The notes under the pieces were generated by a model. The model was not told the DNA's origin, made no database searches, and saw only the letters and a list, made by a program, of their open reading frames with translations. Of a stretch of 64,000 bases of DNA, positions 1-14,200 are shown in pieces. Made by a program: the position numbers and the translations under genes. Where the stretch lies: positions 77,058,868 through 77,122,867 of the forward strand of contig OY282607.1 of the NCBI GenBank assembly GCA_958298945.1, read 5' to 3'. This DNA comes from Atherix ibis (taxonomy: Eukaryota > Arthropoda > Insecta > Diptera > Athericidae). Position 1 is the stretch's first letter. Each line of letters begins with the position of its first letter.

Positions 1-3000
1 CTATAATTTTGACTTTATTTATATTTAATTTTTCACTATTCACATAATATTTTTAAATTTTTATAGCAAAGCTTGAATAATTATTTTGGTTTTACTAAAA
101 TAGTGATAATCTGTTATATTTCTAAATCAATGCATTATTTTTGCATTTTATTCTCAAAAATACCGCCTTAAAAATTTTATTACCTTATCCGAAAATACAT
201 TTTTTTTTATCTTTCACTTGATTATTACAGTATAATTACTGAATACTCAAACGATCAAGAAAAATTTCACAGTTCAAATTGCTTGAAACCATTACCAACG
301 ACTCCTTAAATCCATGTGACAGATACTGTAGAATTTTTATAGAATAGTTTCTAGTATTTATGATAGTATTAAAGATGCTACACATTTAATTTTTTGAATC
401 AAGTCGGCTGACATGTGAATATTTTTTGGCTTTATTGTATTAAGTTTTAATTTTAATATCAATACTAAAGCATTTATACATTTTCATTTTATCTTTATTA
501 GTCCATAGTTTTAATTTATTTAAACTGATATAAAAACTACCTAAAGATATAAAATTTAGTATCAGTTGTGCAAGTATGATAAAACTGTTTTAAGTTATGG
601 TATATTAATTGAAATGCTTTCAAGATTTTATTTTGATACATAGTTTCTCCTAAATAATACATAACTACCATTTTCTGTTTATATTGTAAATATTATTATT
701 ACAAATATTTATTTTAATTTGATTTCATTAAAATTATTTTTAAGGACTTTTTATGCCTATTACTTGATATGATCATACAGAGAAAAAATTAAGTTAAACT
801 AAAAGTTTATAGGATGAATGTTTTCAGCATTTAATTAAGAAAAGTTAAGTAAAATTTTAAATTCATCCTAAAATATATATTGTATTGTTATAATTTATAA
901 ACTTTTAAATGTGTTGGAAATAAAATAGAATTTTATAGCTCATTAAAACAGATCCTTTCTATATAATATAGAAAGTTAAATTTTGTTGCATAAAATTCGC
1001 ATAAGTTCGTAAAAATTCATGATGCTGAGATTTATTTGGATCCCTAAAACTTGTCACAATAATAAACTTTTATTTTCCCATGTAGTTGATAAAACTTAAG
1101 CATTTAATCGTGGACACATTTATTATACGTTTGTATATAGATATACAGTATATATACATATATATATATATAAATGGAAAAGTTGCACACAATTAAAATC
1201 TCCTGAAATGTTTGGGTAGACTATTGAAAAATAAAATAACTTGAAATAAAATAATAGAAAAGAAAATAAGAGAAGCCGAAATAATATTGCTTTAATAAAC
1301 ATGAAATTTTCTAAATTCCTTAGAATCAAAATACCATACAATGAGTAGACATTTTCGCTTAGGCTGAACATTGGTTATGGTTGATGATGACAAGGATACA
1401 AGGATCACGTGAAAATTTCAGGACATTCACAAGAAAATTGAAACTTGGTTGTTCTTTTTTTCTTTTTCGATTTATTTTAAGGTATTTAAGAAATGTTTTC
1501 ATTAATTTAATCCATGAACAAGTAGTATATCATTCTGGTAGATAAAATACCAACAATTTGAAAAGCATTCGAATAACTTTTTACTTGTCTATAAAAATTC
1601 AACTACAATATGAATTTAGATTATAAATTTTGGTCTACCTAAGGTCCATAAAATATGCATTTCAATTGATTAAATACACATGTTTTCGGAAGAAAAAAAG
1701 AATATACGAGAATGTTAAACCGACTAACTATGATAGAAATTTACCTTAAAAGACGATGAATAATCGTAGATAATAAGAGTGTAGCTTTATTCTCATCGAA
1801 TGACTTTGATTATTCTACTTTTTCACTTCAACATCAATTCAAAGTATTGTAGAGAAAACTTTCCGTTTTGTCATTTTTGTCGACAGATTTACGAATAGTC
1901 AGGCGAAGGATTTGCCTCGGAGGCTACCATTTTTTCTCCTACCACATTTGTCAAAGTTGGCAGTTCTTTGTTTAGTTCGAGCGTATTTTTTTATATTTCT
2001 ATGTGACCGAAAGCCAAAACCTACTTAGAGAAAGTAGCAAACTTTGCTTTAGGAGCTTTTTGCAATTCAAAGTATTTGAAAAAGTTAATACAAAATTGCT
2101 AAGAAAAAAATACAATTCTAAAAGAAATAACAAATAGAAAAGTTCTATAGCAAAATTGAGAAAAGGTAGAGTTAGCAATAAAATAGCATTAAGAAAAAAA
2201 CTCAGTATTCTTCGTTCTACCTTTCGACTATCATTTACGAAGCAAAAATTACTTTTATGTTGCCTAAAGCACGTTTTTATTCGCACACCATTTAAATTGT
2301 TCTTTTATTACCTTTATCTACAATATTTCTGCATTTAGTTTTTGTATTAATTTCGTCATTCTTTCTGTTATCATTTTATTTTCTGTCATCTTTCTATCTC
2401 ATCAATTTGATTGCATGCCCCCAATGTATGTAAGCTTTCTAAATACCTACCAAATCATAAAGAAAAAGTTAAAATGATCTTAGTCGACTATCGGAATAAA
2501 CAATAAAACTATTTTATTTTTAAACTAAATACTTCAGTACAAATACTTTTTTGTTAAGTTCCCCAATCCATGCTAAAATCAGTTTTCCATGTATTAATCA
2601 GGTAGACAAGGATATTAACAAAAATAAATATTGGCCTTTTAAGGATAAGTGGAAAAGTTTCTTTCATGTATTTATATATATGTAATTTATTTTATTCTAT
2701 ATATTTAAAGGATATCTATGCTATAATTCCTTACGATATTTAATTATAGAAAACATATTTTTTAGATTAAAATATTTTATGATAAATATGCGAATAAAAG
2801 TTAAGTAATGTTCATATTCAAAACTGCTATTTTATTATATTTTCAAATTCTATGTAATAACTAATTCAATATCAGATAAGCCTATATTCAATATTAATAA
2901 ATAAGAAATAAAAATATAGATAAAATGCATTGATTACTTCATTAAAAATATCCCATAATAATAATATTTAATTAATTATTAATTAATCAATAATTTATTG

Positions 3001-6000
3001 ATTAATTTATTAAATAATATAGAAAGCGAGTTTTTTTCATAAAAATTCAAATTCTTTAAGACTATTTTTCATAATATTTCAAGATTATTCGGACGTTTAT
3101 TTATTAAACTTAAAAAAAAATTAACAATTTTTCCAAATAGATTAGAACAAATATAAAAATGCGTAAGAAGTAAAAAATATATGTTTTCAAAAATCAAATT
3201 TTTTTACAATTTACCAAAACTATAGTTGCGACGATCAATGGTGGTGAATTTTTTAAGTGTGACAAAATTGGTTCTCCAAGTAATCCATTGGCAACCATTA
3301 TCCTAGTGAATATCATAAGCATAGTGGAATGACTGTGCTCCCGTACCGAGATCCTTATGAACACTAACATATGTCGAAATACGGGAACCTGATTGGCCAT
3401 ATTCAGAAATACTTCGGGATCCATTTTGACTTTTCTTTATTGTTCTCTCCTTCTTGACTTATTTTAGCTTCCTAATATTACGTCGGGTCCGGTTGTCTAG
3501 TACAGATTTTATGGTCTACAAGTTATTATCCGAAAATCAGTATCTTTGTATGTTCTTTAATGAGATTCGTGCAAAATATTTTGTAATAAAAACAATTAAC
3601 TAAAAGTAACTGAAAACTTGTAATAAACTTTTATATTACATAATCGTAAGCAAAACCTTCAAAATTTTCACTTTTTGTTTTTATGTAATCGATTAGTTAG
3701 AGCCTTGCTAATTTTTTCATGTGATAATCAACCAAACGGAAAAATTTTCTCTGATTAACTTCAATGAGTTTTGGTACGGTTAAATGCATTTTAGTAAAAA
3801 TATCTCAGCTGTAAAATTTACTTTGGGAGGATTACACAATGTTTATGAGGTGCCTAAATTTTTCCTAATTTCAGTTTAACCTAAAACGATACTTTCCGCA
3901 GTACATTTTCTTTTATTCCAATTTTTCTTATACCAGTCAAATTATATATACCATTCACTTAGAGAAAGCATATAAAAGGAGCGAGAAAAAACATTGCATG
4001 CATACGAATTTGAGTGAGGCAATTTTTTCAATGTCCTTATTTATAGTTGGTGCGAATGCGTCTATTGAGAATTATATGCACTAAAAAAATATACAAATTT
4101 ATAAAATACTTTATTTTTAATATAATAATTGTCTGAAATAATTTTTAAAATTATTTTCAATTCATCTTCTATCCGCTTTTAGAAAAAATTATTTATAAAT
4201 ATATTTATTGAAAACAAAACACTCAATCGTTATTTAAATTGTTTCGCACTATAACTTCATTTTAAATTTTTTGCCTCTTCAAATCAAAATCGGACTGCTA
4301 TTATGATTTTATTGCAATTCAATTATGATATAGCCTTATTAGTAGCATAGGTATTAGCATACTGACTGAAGTCCTACGCCAATTCCCAAAAAAAAAACGT
4401 TTCTTTCCATTTCTACTTTAATTTCCTTATGCTGATATCTTTTGTCGCCAAAAAGCTTTTGTGTTGCGGCACATTCTTGAAATGATAACAAACAAACAAA
4501 CATATACCAAATATATAAAATTTTAGATAAATATAACATTCTAAATAGAAAATATTGAGAAATATTAATTAAATACTAAATTAACCTACTTACTGATAGA
4601 TGGCTCTGCCATCATATGAGTATAGATATGTTTGTAAGCAGCTATAAAAAATTCAATTTTTCTTTTTTACCAATTCTCCATTTATTTTTATGTTGAATAG
4701 AGTTTTAAGCAAATTATAAATTATAACTTAATGTACATTATAAAAATCTTTTATAAAATTTTTATATATTTTGTATAAATTTTTCATGTTTACTTTATAT
4801 TTCACTCATTGTTCCATTGTGTATGAAAAAGTAAATTTTATCAAATTTATTAACTAAATTATTTTATTCTATCTATGTGTATGTGTAGTTGTATGTTTAT
4901 AAATCAAGACTAGAGAAAATATATAAAAACGTATACTTATAAATATATATTATAAATTCTCTATATATGCAAAAGAAATGCAAAATTGTCTCTAAACATG
5001 ATTTATATACTATCCAAATATAGAACAAAGTAAGAAACTATCAGTAAAAGTAGGAAAACTCTTCATTTTCGTTAAAAATATTCTTGAAAGTTTCTTATTT
5101 TTAAAAGAATTTTTTTTTGCTTTGGGAATAACGTTGAGAAGGGATTCAAATCAAAAGGAATAATACAAGAACAAACAAGAAACATTAAATGAAGCAAAGG
5201 AAAAATAACGAAAAACTAAAGTCGACTACGTGAATAAGAAAAGCAAATGATTGCACGTATTTCTTTGCAATACAGCAATAAGAAATCATCTGAAAAGGTA
5301 GCAAACGAACGTAATCTTTACCAGAGTTGACTAGGGTAATAATATCCTTTTGCCTAGTATTTTCTTTTCTACCTTAATATTGCACTCTTCTTATTATTTC
5401 TTTCTTGGTACTTCTCAGTCTAATATCCAGTATTCTTTTTACTTTCGCCTAAAAACATTTCAACACAGATATTGAGTTTTTTTTGCTACCTCAACTTTTA
5501 TATCCTTTTTGTTCCTTCTGTTTCTAAACAATACTAATTTCCAAAGTTATTTATTTTGCACGAACAAAAATTAAGAAAATACAATAAATACTAAAGATGG
5601 TATGGTACAAAAAAATAACAAAGAGAAATTGTCTTATATAAAGAACAGATTATAGCTATAAGCTAGTAATTAATTAATATTATATACAGTGTATTTAGAC
5701 CAAAACCTGAACTAAAATCCCTTTCACTGTTATGGCCATCATTAAAGAAAAATTGTGGTAGGCATTATTATTTTAGTTGTTTTCATGTAAGAAATCCTAC
5801 TTTAGATAACTAGCATATAACCAGGTTGCTTTATCCCAGCGGGACTACACATGTACAAGGATGAACATTTCGTGGTATACTTTCGATGTTATCCCATCTT
5901 TTAAATAGGATTTTTTTTATCTCATCAATCTAGATGTACGTGATTATAATCCAACGATTTGTATAGCAATATTTTGTACATTTGTATTAACTTTTGTAAA

Positions 6001-7600
6001 AAAAAGAGGCTTAACAAGCTGCTTAACTGATGTTTTTTATTATCATTATTTTGTATACTCTCTATAAAGTTAAATATAACATATATAATCGATAATGAAT
6101 ACCTACTTAACTATAAAAACCAGATGTAGAAAATCTGTTTGCTAAAAAATTTAAATGCTAATAAATTAAATTAAAAACTAATAATCAGAAATTTGGCTTT
6201 TTATATTAATTTATTTTCATGATATGAAGAAAAATAGATGGAAATATGTAATTATTAATGATCAAATTTTTGAAAAATTAATAATTGTCGAAAAAAATTT
6301 CCCTTCATGTTTAAACAATGTTTCTTTTTTATTACAATTACCAAATTGGATGTATATACTCATATATACATACACAAACAAACCATTTCTTTTTGAAATT
6401 ATTAATATTTATGCATATAATCTAATATTTTTTCTATACAGATACTACTCTTATGAAAGCAAATCATTACTAATATTATTAATATCAATTTCACACGCAA
6501 ATAAAATAATTTCTTTCCATTGTTACTATAAGAAAGGATTTATTTTTTTTTAATTGTTTTACTCACAAAAATCTGTACCAATAACCCAAAACATTCAAAA
6601 AAGAGTTCTCCAAATAATCGATGGCCTATTAAAGTCAAGCTCAATAAACTGTGAATAGCTGGGTAGTTATTTGCCCTGCCTTCGAGAGACCGGCAACTTT
6701 AGTCAGGACACTAAGGACGACCTAAAATTGTCGAATTAGAACACAGCAGCAAAAAATTGGGATATCTGGCGTTCTTTGATTCAACAGCAGCATACCGAAC
6801 TCCTTCTCGATGATGATGTTTTTACGTTAAACAATCTATCAGGGGCTTTTCTAATTTAATTCATTTAATTTAAATAATACATTGTCATCCTCCCAAAAAG
6901 TTCACTTAAAAAAAGAAACCTTGGATTTTCACGGTCATACACAAACAATTCTCAAGAAAATTTTGTTTTTTATTCATTAATTTACTTAAACTATTTTTAA
7001 CATCATGTTAACTATATATTACAATATGGTATCTACTAACAAAAAATAGAATACCGAAAATGATTATTGATTTATTTGAAAAATACTTTAAGAAATTAAC
7101 TATAATTAATGCATCAGCTAATATTTATATGAAAATTATTTTTTCTGTCCATACATTTATAATAAAGCTAAATATATGAAGTGGCTTAAGTATATATTTG
7201 TTCATGAAAACAAAAACAAACACAAATTATTAAGAGCACTATCATAATAATATTTCAGAATAATTACCTATTTCCAAATAATTTATACAAGTCTAACTAT
7301 CGATACAGGACTGTGCTCATAAATGTAAATGTATTTCCATCGGTGACCATGAATATATTTAGAATTAGTAGCAAATAACCAACATTAAATGGTTTATAAC
7401 CACTCAACCTAATAAAATAAATGATATTGAATGTATCGGCTATAATATTTTCGACTTGAATAAGTCGCTATATCTGTTTACCTTTAGGATATTTTTGGAT
7501 CGAATTACAGGCATAAAATGATACGAAATTGGAAAATGGCAAATAATTATTCGTAAATGTATATAAATATATTCACGTGTATACAAGGTGTGGTTGATAT
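1..7600. other. AT-rich DNA without recognisable gene
   Basis: This stretch is very A+T-rich and made mostly of poly-A/T tracts and short TA runs. Open frames on both strands are short and low in complexity (rich in F, L, I, K, N and Y) and match no family I know. Less AT-biased islands lie near 1860-1960, 3200-3440, 5700-5960 and 6590-6840. I translated parts of these and could not assign them. They may be old transposon or unique non-coding DNA. A dense TA palindrome sits near 2965-3012. Confidence 0.6.
1141..1173. repeat. TA-rich microsatellite
   Basis: A run of alternating T and A, with single C and G interruptions, opens this stretch. It is ordinary simple-sequence DNA and probably length-variable between individuals. 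Confidence 0.8.
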
Positions 7601-7639
7601 TTTTTTGACAATAATTTCATCTCATTTTTATACGTCAAT

Positions 7640-8200
7640 ATTATCACGTTCCAAATAGTTCCCTTGGGCAGCTTTTCCAAGCTGCAACAACTGAAATCGG
7701 CTTCAGCTCGTTGGTTACACTCCTTTGGATGTTATCAAAAGTATGAAAATGATGTCCTTTCAAGTGGTGTTTTATCTTGGGGTGCAAAAAAATATTCACA
7801 CAGAGTTGGACTATGTAATATAAGGGGCGGGGAAGCACAGGAATCCCTTTTTCCGACAAAAACTCTCCAATGGTGACAGGGGCCTTTGTCATACTGGAGC
7901 ATTCAACTCCTTTTCCGAGCCTTTTAAGTCACTACTCATCAGCTTCATTGTAAATTTATGGTTTTATCCAAGAACAGTCTTCAATCGTTCTCTATTTCTA
8001 TCAGTTTTCGATGTTGAAGGCCTTCCTGGACAATTTTCGTCTTTCTATGCTTCTCGGCTCTCCAAAAAATGTTTATGCCACCAAGAAACTTGTGCTCTTC
8101 ATGGAAAAAAATCTTCAGAGGCTCTTTGCAACTTTTTGCAAGTCAAACTCTTCGATTTACTAAGGTTAACACATAATTTAATGACCTAAAATTGCTCCTA
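7640..8200 (-). pseudogene. Mariner transposase remnant, internally deleted
   Basis: Remnant of a mariner-family transposase, the enzyme that cuts and pastes its own DNA at TA sites. Reading the minus strand from about 8200, the N-terminal DNA-binding part shows RAQVSWWHKHFLESREA (one stop codon, 8045-8047, interrupts it) followed by CPGRPSTSKTD, the typical mariner linker. The chain then jumps, within about 100 bases, to the end of the catalytic domain. There an open stretch (7644-7892) reads FLSEKGIPVLPRP, then KHHLKGHHFHTFDNIQRSV, then TNELKPI, the mariner C-terminal pattern. The middle of the protein, including the first catalytic Asp, is missing. Several frames are needed to follow it, so it cannot encode an enzyme. 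It resembles the remnant at 39.2-39.8 kb more than the one at 46 kb. I could not see its terminal repeats. Confidence 0.75.
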
Positions 8201-8209
8201 ATTGAGCTG

Positions 8210-10285
8210 CCACTTATATAGCGTCGCATAGTTACTGGACGAATCAGAAACTTATACTGCACGTTTAAGAGAGATTAATGTACAAGGTATGTTGAGTGAA
8301 AGACTACAGTGTCTCCAGATTGCTATCAGTGATTGTCAGTCACACCTGGGATATCTACCTTTATATATTTATAGAATTAAATTTTTTTTTAGATAATTCC
8401 TTGACGATTTTTAATTGATTGAAATAACTAGAACTAAAAAAAACTATTAAACCTTAATATGTTAAATATATTAAAATTATGTGCATAATAGTGAAATTAC
8501 AATATGAGATAACTTTAAACTACAAAACGATAGATTTTATTTTTTTAGCATTTTGATTAATTACTATTTCCAGCTATTAAGTAATTTTTCTCATAGTCTG
8601 ATTCCTAATATGAATATACAAGAGGAGAATATCTGAGCCAACTTTCCATAGGTAAAATATTTAATAAACATAAACTGGAATATTAAACAAGCATATGATC
8701 CACGGAATACTAAGCATATCTATTTAGTAATTATAGGACTAATAGGGAAACATATTTGAAAGCCAAGGTTTACAATTAAATATTAAAATATAGGATTTTT
8801 ACTCAAAAACGCATAATCAATTCTGAAGATAATATTTCACTAATAAATTCATATAAAATTATTGTCAGAAATGAATGCATTCTAAATTAGCAAAAAGAAT
8901 TTAGCAAAAATTACTTTTCTTATTATAATTATTAAAATTCAATGCCAAATTATATTATAAATATATCTAGATACATACTGCATTGTTATTTTTTTAAGCT
9001 AACTTTAACTTTTGCTCGTATTGATTTTTAAAATTTATGAAAGCTATTTCACATAATAATCGCTTTACGACTGTAAATATTCTTTTAAACAGTTTTATAG
9101 CTTGGCATTTTGATTTATTCTCATTCAAGTCTGTACCTAATCGTACCCCAAATCAATACTTCTATTTTCGAATGGATTTACATTATAAGCATTTGGTATG
9201 AAAACAATAGTAACATGTTTACATATTTCATAGAAAATTACGAAATACTTCCAAAATAAATAAACAGGCAAATACATTACACTGTGGATTATGTCATATA
9301 ATGGAATTTAATACAATGTCATTTTGGAAAAGTATCTTGACATATTGATTGCTAACATTTATTAAATACCTTTTTCCTAAAAAAAATGGCTTTTTTATAG
9401 TGCAAATATTTGTTAAATTTACGAGTAAAAATTCATTTTGAAATATTTTTATTATGAATTTCTCGTATAAAATTTAACTTTAATTGGTTTTTGTAGTCAA
9501 TAAAAATCTAAAAAATTCATTGTTTTCTTTATAAGAAGATTGCATTTTATTACCGAAAAGGGTACATAATTAAATTGAAGGAGGCTCTTTAATTCTAATA
9601 ATTGCTATACAGCCATTGTTACTAATAGCCATTATTCTCAAAAACATCTGGTAAAATCTAACGAGGATTTTGTATGATGATTTTTGGTAAGAGAAAATAA
9701 AATATTTAATCAATTATTTTGTAGATAGAAAATCTTAAGTACCAATAATAATTCTTGAACTAGTCAACTTTAAATATTTCGTAAAATTTTGATATTCAAA
9801 ATTCAATTAAGAGATTCTATATTTACTAAAAATTTTAACTTTTTAACCACTTGTATTCCATCTTTCTTACCCAATTCCGCTTATTTTACTATTGCACGCG
9901 TCTTCCGTTGAAGAATTTAAAATGAATTTTGAATTTAATTTAAAACATCCCATTTTATTTTTTGCGACCAAAAAGACATTTGAATAAAATTGTTCAATTA
10001 AAACATTACTAAGATTCAGTGAGTGTCTAATCAAATGGCTTGTGCGTGTCGATAGCTATAAAAATAATATCTTCGAAGAAAAAATAAGATATCTTTGCAA
10101 ATTGGCACACTATATTTATCATTGATCATTGATAATTAATAAATAATCAATGAGCAGAATTAACGAAGAAAATCAAAATAATTGCGCTCTCCATTAAAAA
10201 AATCATTTTGATATAAAATTGGTGGAATTTTATTCAAAATGTAATAAAACTGGTATACGAGAATATTAAAAGGTAAGCAATGAGG
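8210..10285. other. AT-rich DNA, nothing recognised
   Basis: I see only AT-rich sequence here, with no readable domain, no clear inverted or direct repeat longer than about 20 bases, and no RNA-like fold. A small TGATCATTGATAATTAATAA palindromic patch lies near 10120-10150. Confidence 0.5.
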
Positions 10286-10289
10286 TTCG

Positions 10290-11210
10290 AAAAACACTTT
10301 TAGGCGTTTTTCCCCATAACGAGTGTTTCAAGATTTTAATTAGTCATGGAGCCACTGTATTTTTATTCCTCAAAGAGTGTTTTTAGGAACCCTAACAGAA
10401 GAAATTTCTTTTCTACGAGTGGATTATGATCATAAAATAGACAGGAATGAATTTTTTGCAAAACGGAAAATAGCGAAGTTCCTGATTAAAGAAAACATTA
10501 ACATTTCATAAGAAGGTACCAATAATTTTTCGGACGATCTCGGATTGTAAAGACTAGGTGCGATAAGAATTGGAACGTTTGGTTGAACCCCAAAGCTCAA
10601 TTCCGTAAGTGCAAAGGCGTCTAACAATTGCGTTGTATATGAAAAGTTTATTATTTATTATTAGTTATGAACGGTTGTCCAGTAGTCTAAGATGTTATGG
10701 ATAACGTCGATTAGATTCAAGTCTCTTTAGTCTAAGTAACGAACTTCAGTAAATTGTGGAATCATATTGTCGATGACGTATAAAAAGCGATATTGGCTTT
10801 TGGCAAATAGCAGGATTTATTTGGGTAGTAAATATAGCCGTGTTATATGCTTAAGTGGCAATGCTAGTCTTAGGAGCAGATAGGATGTTATGGTTATAAT
10901 TATTACATAAAATGGGATCAGGAATGTGTATCTGAGAATCCTGAATTAATTGCTACTTGACAATGATTTAGGTGGAGATATGATATTACAAATTCAAACG
11001 GGATGAAACTCCTTCTGAATAGTCCAGAATACCTTACATGATGAGAAGCATGGTACATATCTAAAAATACTCCTGGGCAATAATCCCTTTTGCTTAAGAG
11101 AAGATGCAGTATAGTTAACAACGTGATGGCGTTCAAATCGAAAGCCAAGTCGGTGATCAGGAATGCATTGATTTCATGGGTTGGTAGAATACTCATACGT
11201 CTACAGAAAG
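10290..11210 (-). pseudogene. Jockey-like LINE reverse transcriptase remnant
   Basis: Decayed non-LTR retrotransposon ORF2, read on the minus strand. From about 11196 the reverse transcriptase palm begins: KRDYCPGVFLDMYHASHHVR corresponds to the Jockey-clade pattern with FLDVSQAFDRVW, then VISYLHLNHCQVAINSGFSD to LKSYLSNRxFQVxIN. Further on (about 10800-10915) comes DPILCNNYN...ILSAPKTSIAT, then AYNTAIFTTQINP in place of the F/YADDTAIL catalytic box, so both catalytic Asp residues are lost. At 10550-10660 NKLFIYNAIVRRLCTYGIEL, followed by WGSTKRSN, matches the ENKLLLYKxxLKPxWTYGIQLWG block, followed by a degenerate QSKxLR region. Frames change several times and the interval between AYNTAIF and NKLFIYN is shorter than normal, implying an internal deletion. 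There is no endonuclease domain, so the copy is also 5'-truncated or interrupted. Confidence 0.8.
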
Positions 11211-11214
11211 ATGG

Positions 11215-14200
11215 ATTATTTTACCTTTATTTCTTGGTTGTAAGCAGGATACCATGATGGAGGATTCACTGGAAAATTGCTTGTAAGCAGAATACCGTTT
11301 AAAATTTTATGTACTGAAAACTAAAGTATTTTTGGAAGAAAATTTCAGAATAGCACCTATTATTAGATCGTAACCAGGTGCTTCTTTATTGGAAAAATTA
11401 AATACAGTAGATTAAATTTCAGAATTTTCTCTCCTAAATTTTTAAGAACAAATACGTGCTTAGCATATTTTCACTAAAAGCCTGACAAGCAATATAATGG
11501 AGAGCATTCAAAATGAATGTAATTTTTTCGTTGTAGGATTAAAAATCCTAAAAAAATTCCAATTTATAGTACAAAACCGAATTAATATTTTTAGTACCTT
11601 TAGAAAAAAAAACAAAAAATTAATTTTTTTATTTACGTTAAATTTGATTATTTTAAAATATATGCGCATATTTTTAAATAAAAATCCACTTCAAATAATG
11701 TAACATACTTTTTAAAAATGCCAGTATGCATATTTTTTCATCAGTAGCGGTGTACATTCCGAAAAACTAATTCGTTCAAATAAATTCAAGTTATTTCATA
11801 CTGTATAGAAAATGTATTTGAAATTCTTTTAAACTGATGAAAAATAACGAAAGATATTAAGCAAATCAGAATGTTTCTGATGGTATGAATTTGGAATTTC
11901 CTGAATTATCTCCCGACCATAAAGAACAATGTACAAAACATTAATATTCGTATTTCTCTATGTATTTTGATAAATGCAATATATTCGTTACATTAATTTC
12001 AATTTTACCATGTACATTGTAGCAAAACATATCTGAACATAAATTCTATCAGTAAAGAGTTATCTAAAGAAATACCAGTAAGACTTCTGTAACGAAATTT
12101 TGCGATTCCTTACAAAACTCTTCTCTTACCATTTTGAAGATGCATTTCAGATTAATAAATTTTCTTGCACGGTAGTTGCAAATATTCGAAATTTTCCATA
12201 GACATCTTCTAAGAACATTGGCATATATCTAATTTAAGATAAGCAATGGCATCCAATACTTCAATATTTATATTAATGAATTATTCATAATTTTATCCTT
12301 TTAAATTATTACCAATGCAATCATATATTAAATATTATGCTTTGATGGATATGCATTTTTGTCTGATACTCAATGAAAGGATGTTGGTGTACTATTTTAG
12401 ATGAGCGAGTATACCATCATCATTTTAACGATAATACGAAAACCATTTCGTTTTATAAATTAAGAAATAAAAATCTATCAATTTTTGAACTATCTAATAA
12501 ATATTTATATATGAAGAGAAGAGAATTTATTTTTAACATATGATAGATTATTATAACAGAAAATATTGGCAGGATTTTAGAGAACAAATTGAAAATCTTC
12601 TGGAATATGAACTAATCATATAATATATTGTCATGCATACATACATATATCGACCCATAATCCACGTACAAATGCGAGTAGTCCTCGAAATGTATGGAAA
12701 AACTTCTCTCAGTATGATACATGAAATTTTCTACCTTTTGCATTGCACAGTGTACGAATATCATATGATGGAGCTGAACTATATTCTATATCGGAATCTT
12801 TACACTTATGTGGAACTTATCACAATGTTGTAAATGTTTACAAGAAATTTACCATACAATAAACAGCATTAGATATTATTATGCAGCATATGGATATGTT
12901 AAAGTAACAAACCATAAAATTCCCTACACAATGAAGAATGGAATGCGGTCCTGATAATAGAGTACATCGTTTATGATATCTCAAGATGAGTATCGGTTTA
13001 CTTTTTTTATTTTTTTTATTTTGTATGCGCAAATAAAGCTAAATGCTAAGTATGATAGACGGGTTCAAATTTAGAGCACTGAAACCGAACAAAAAAATAA
13101 CATTCACGCAAATATACCCATACAAGTCTATGAGTGCACATAACATGTGCATAAAGATTTTATGCTCCTTGACAGTTAGTAACACACGTAAAAGACGAAT
13201 GCTAATAGAAAAATAAGGAATTTACTTGAAAGTCATGAGGAGCAAAAAAAAGAGAAGTAGATGAAAAATATCCAACATTATTTTTCAAAAGAATCCACAA
13301 TAATCCTTATTGCCGAAACGATTTAAACCAAATTTGATTTAAAGCCAGATATTTATCTTACTTTTATAGAATTATCATGAATATATTTTTGGATTTCATA
13401 TTTTACGCGAAACGATTATTCTGCTTGTCAATTTCAGTAAAAGCATTCTATACAACCAATAAAAAGTATGTAATTGCTTGTCTATTGATACAAAAAAAAA
13501 ATTATTATTATTAAAATATTCATTCAAAAATATTTTCAACAATAATATCTAAATTTTAAAAAATATCCCTAAATTTATAGCACATAAAAGAGTTGGGATA
13601 AATTTATTGTTTGAAGCATTTAACAAGATTATAGAAAATTTTATAAAATATGTTGCCACAATATTTTATGGAAATTGGAATTTTGATTAAAAAAAATTCA
13701 AAAGATTTTTAGACCTATTAATAAAATTTATTTGGAAATTGTTTAATACATAAAATGTTTAATTACAAAAATATTTAGATACGAAATTTTTTTTGCCAAA
13801 TAACTTCAGGATCATAGCAATATGAAGGCGACCCTGCCACATGCCTAAGAACCCTTATAAAAATGCAATCATATAGCAACTGGCCTTGCTATGCCTATTT
13901 AGTATTATATTGATATCTCAGGCATATGAAAATTTTTACTTTTTATAACTGATTTAAATTATACATTATATAATTGATACAATTTCTAACTGCTTTACAC
14001 TATATTAATTAGATCTTATTTTTCAAATAAATGCATTCAAATACTTTATAAATAGTTATAATTCCCTCAAGATGTATGAATTTGCAGACTAACCAATGAA
14101 AAAAGCATTTACCTAAAAGTTATTTTGAAAAAATAAATAAGCAATCGAAATACTCAACCCTCTTAAGATAGGGTAGAATTGATGGACATCCAAATAAATT

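Noticed and set aside
1123..2338. Open frames of 60-95 codons on both strands (1123-1371, 1999-2286, 2156-2338)
   Set aside because: Composition is dominated by F, L, K, I, Y and N as expected from AT-rich random DNA. They overlap on opposite strands and match no family.
3194..3424. Minus-strand open frame starting MDPEVFLNMANQVPVF
   Set aside because: It is less biased than its neighbours, but none of the three frames I translated on this strand gave a recognisable motif. I could not support a gene.
6590..6840. Less AT-rich patch that might be a transposon
   Set aside because: Frames gave fragments such as GRPKIVELEHSSKKL, but no ordered motif set. This is insufficient evidence.
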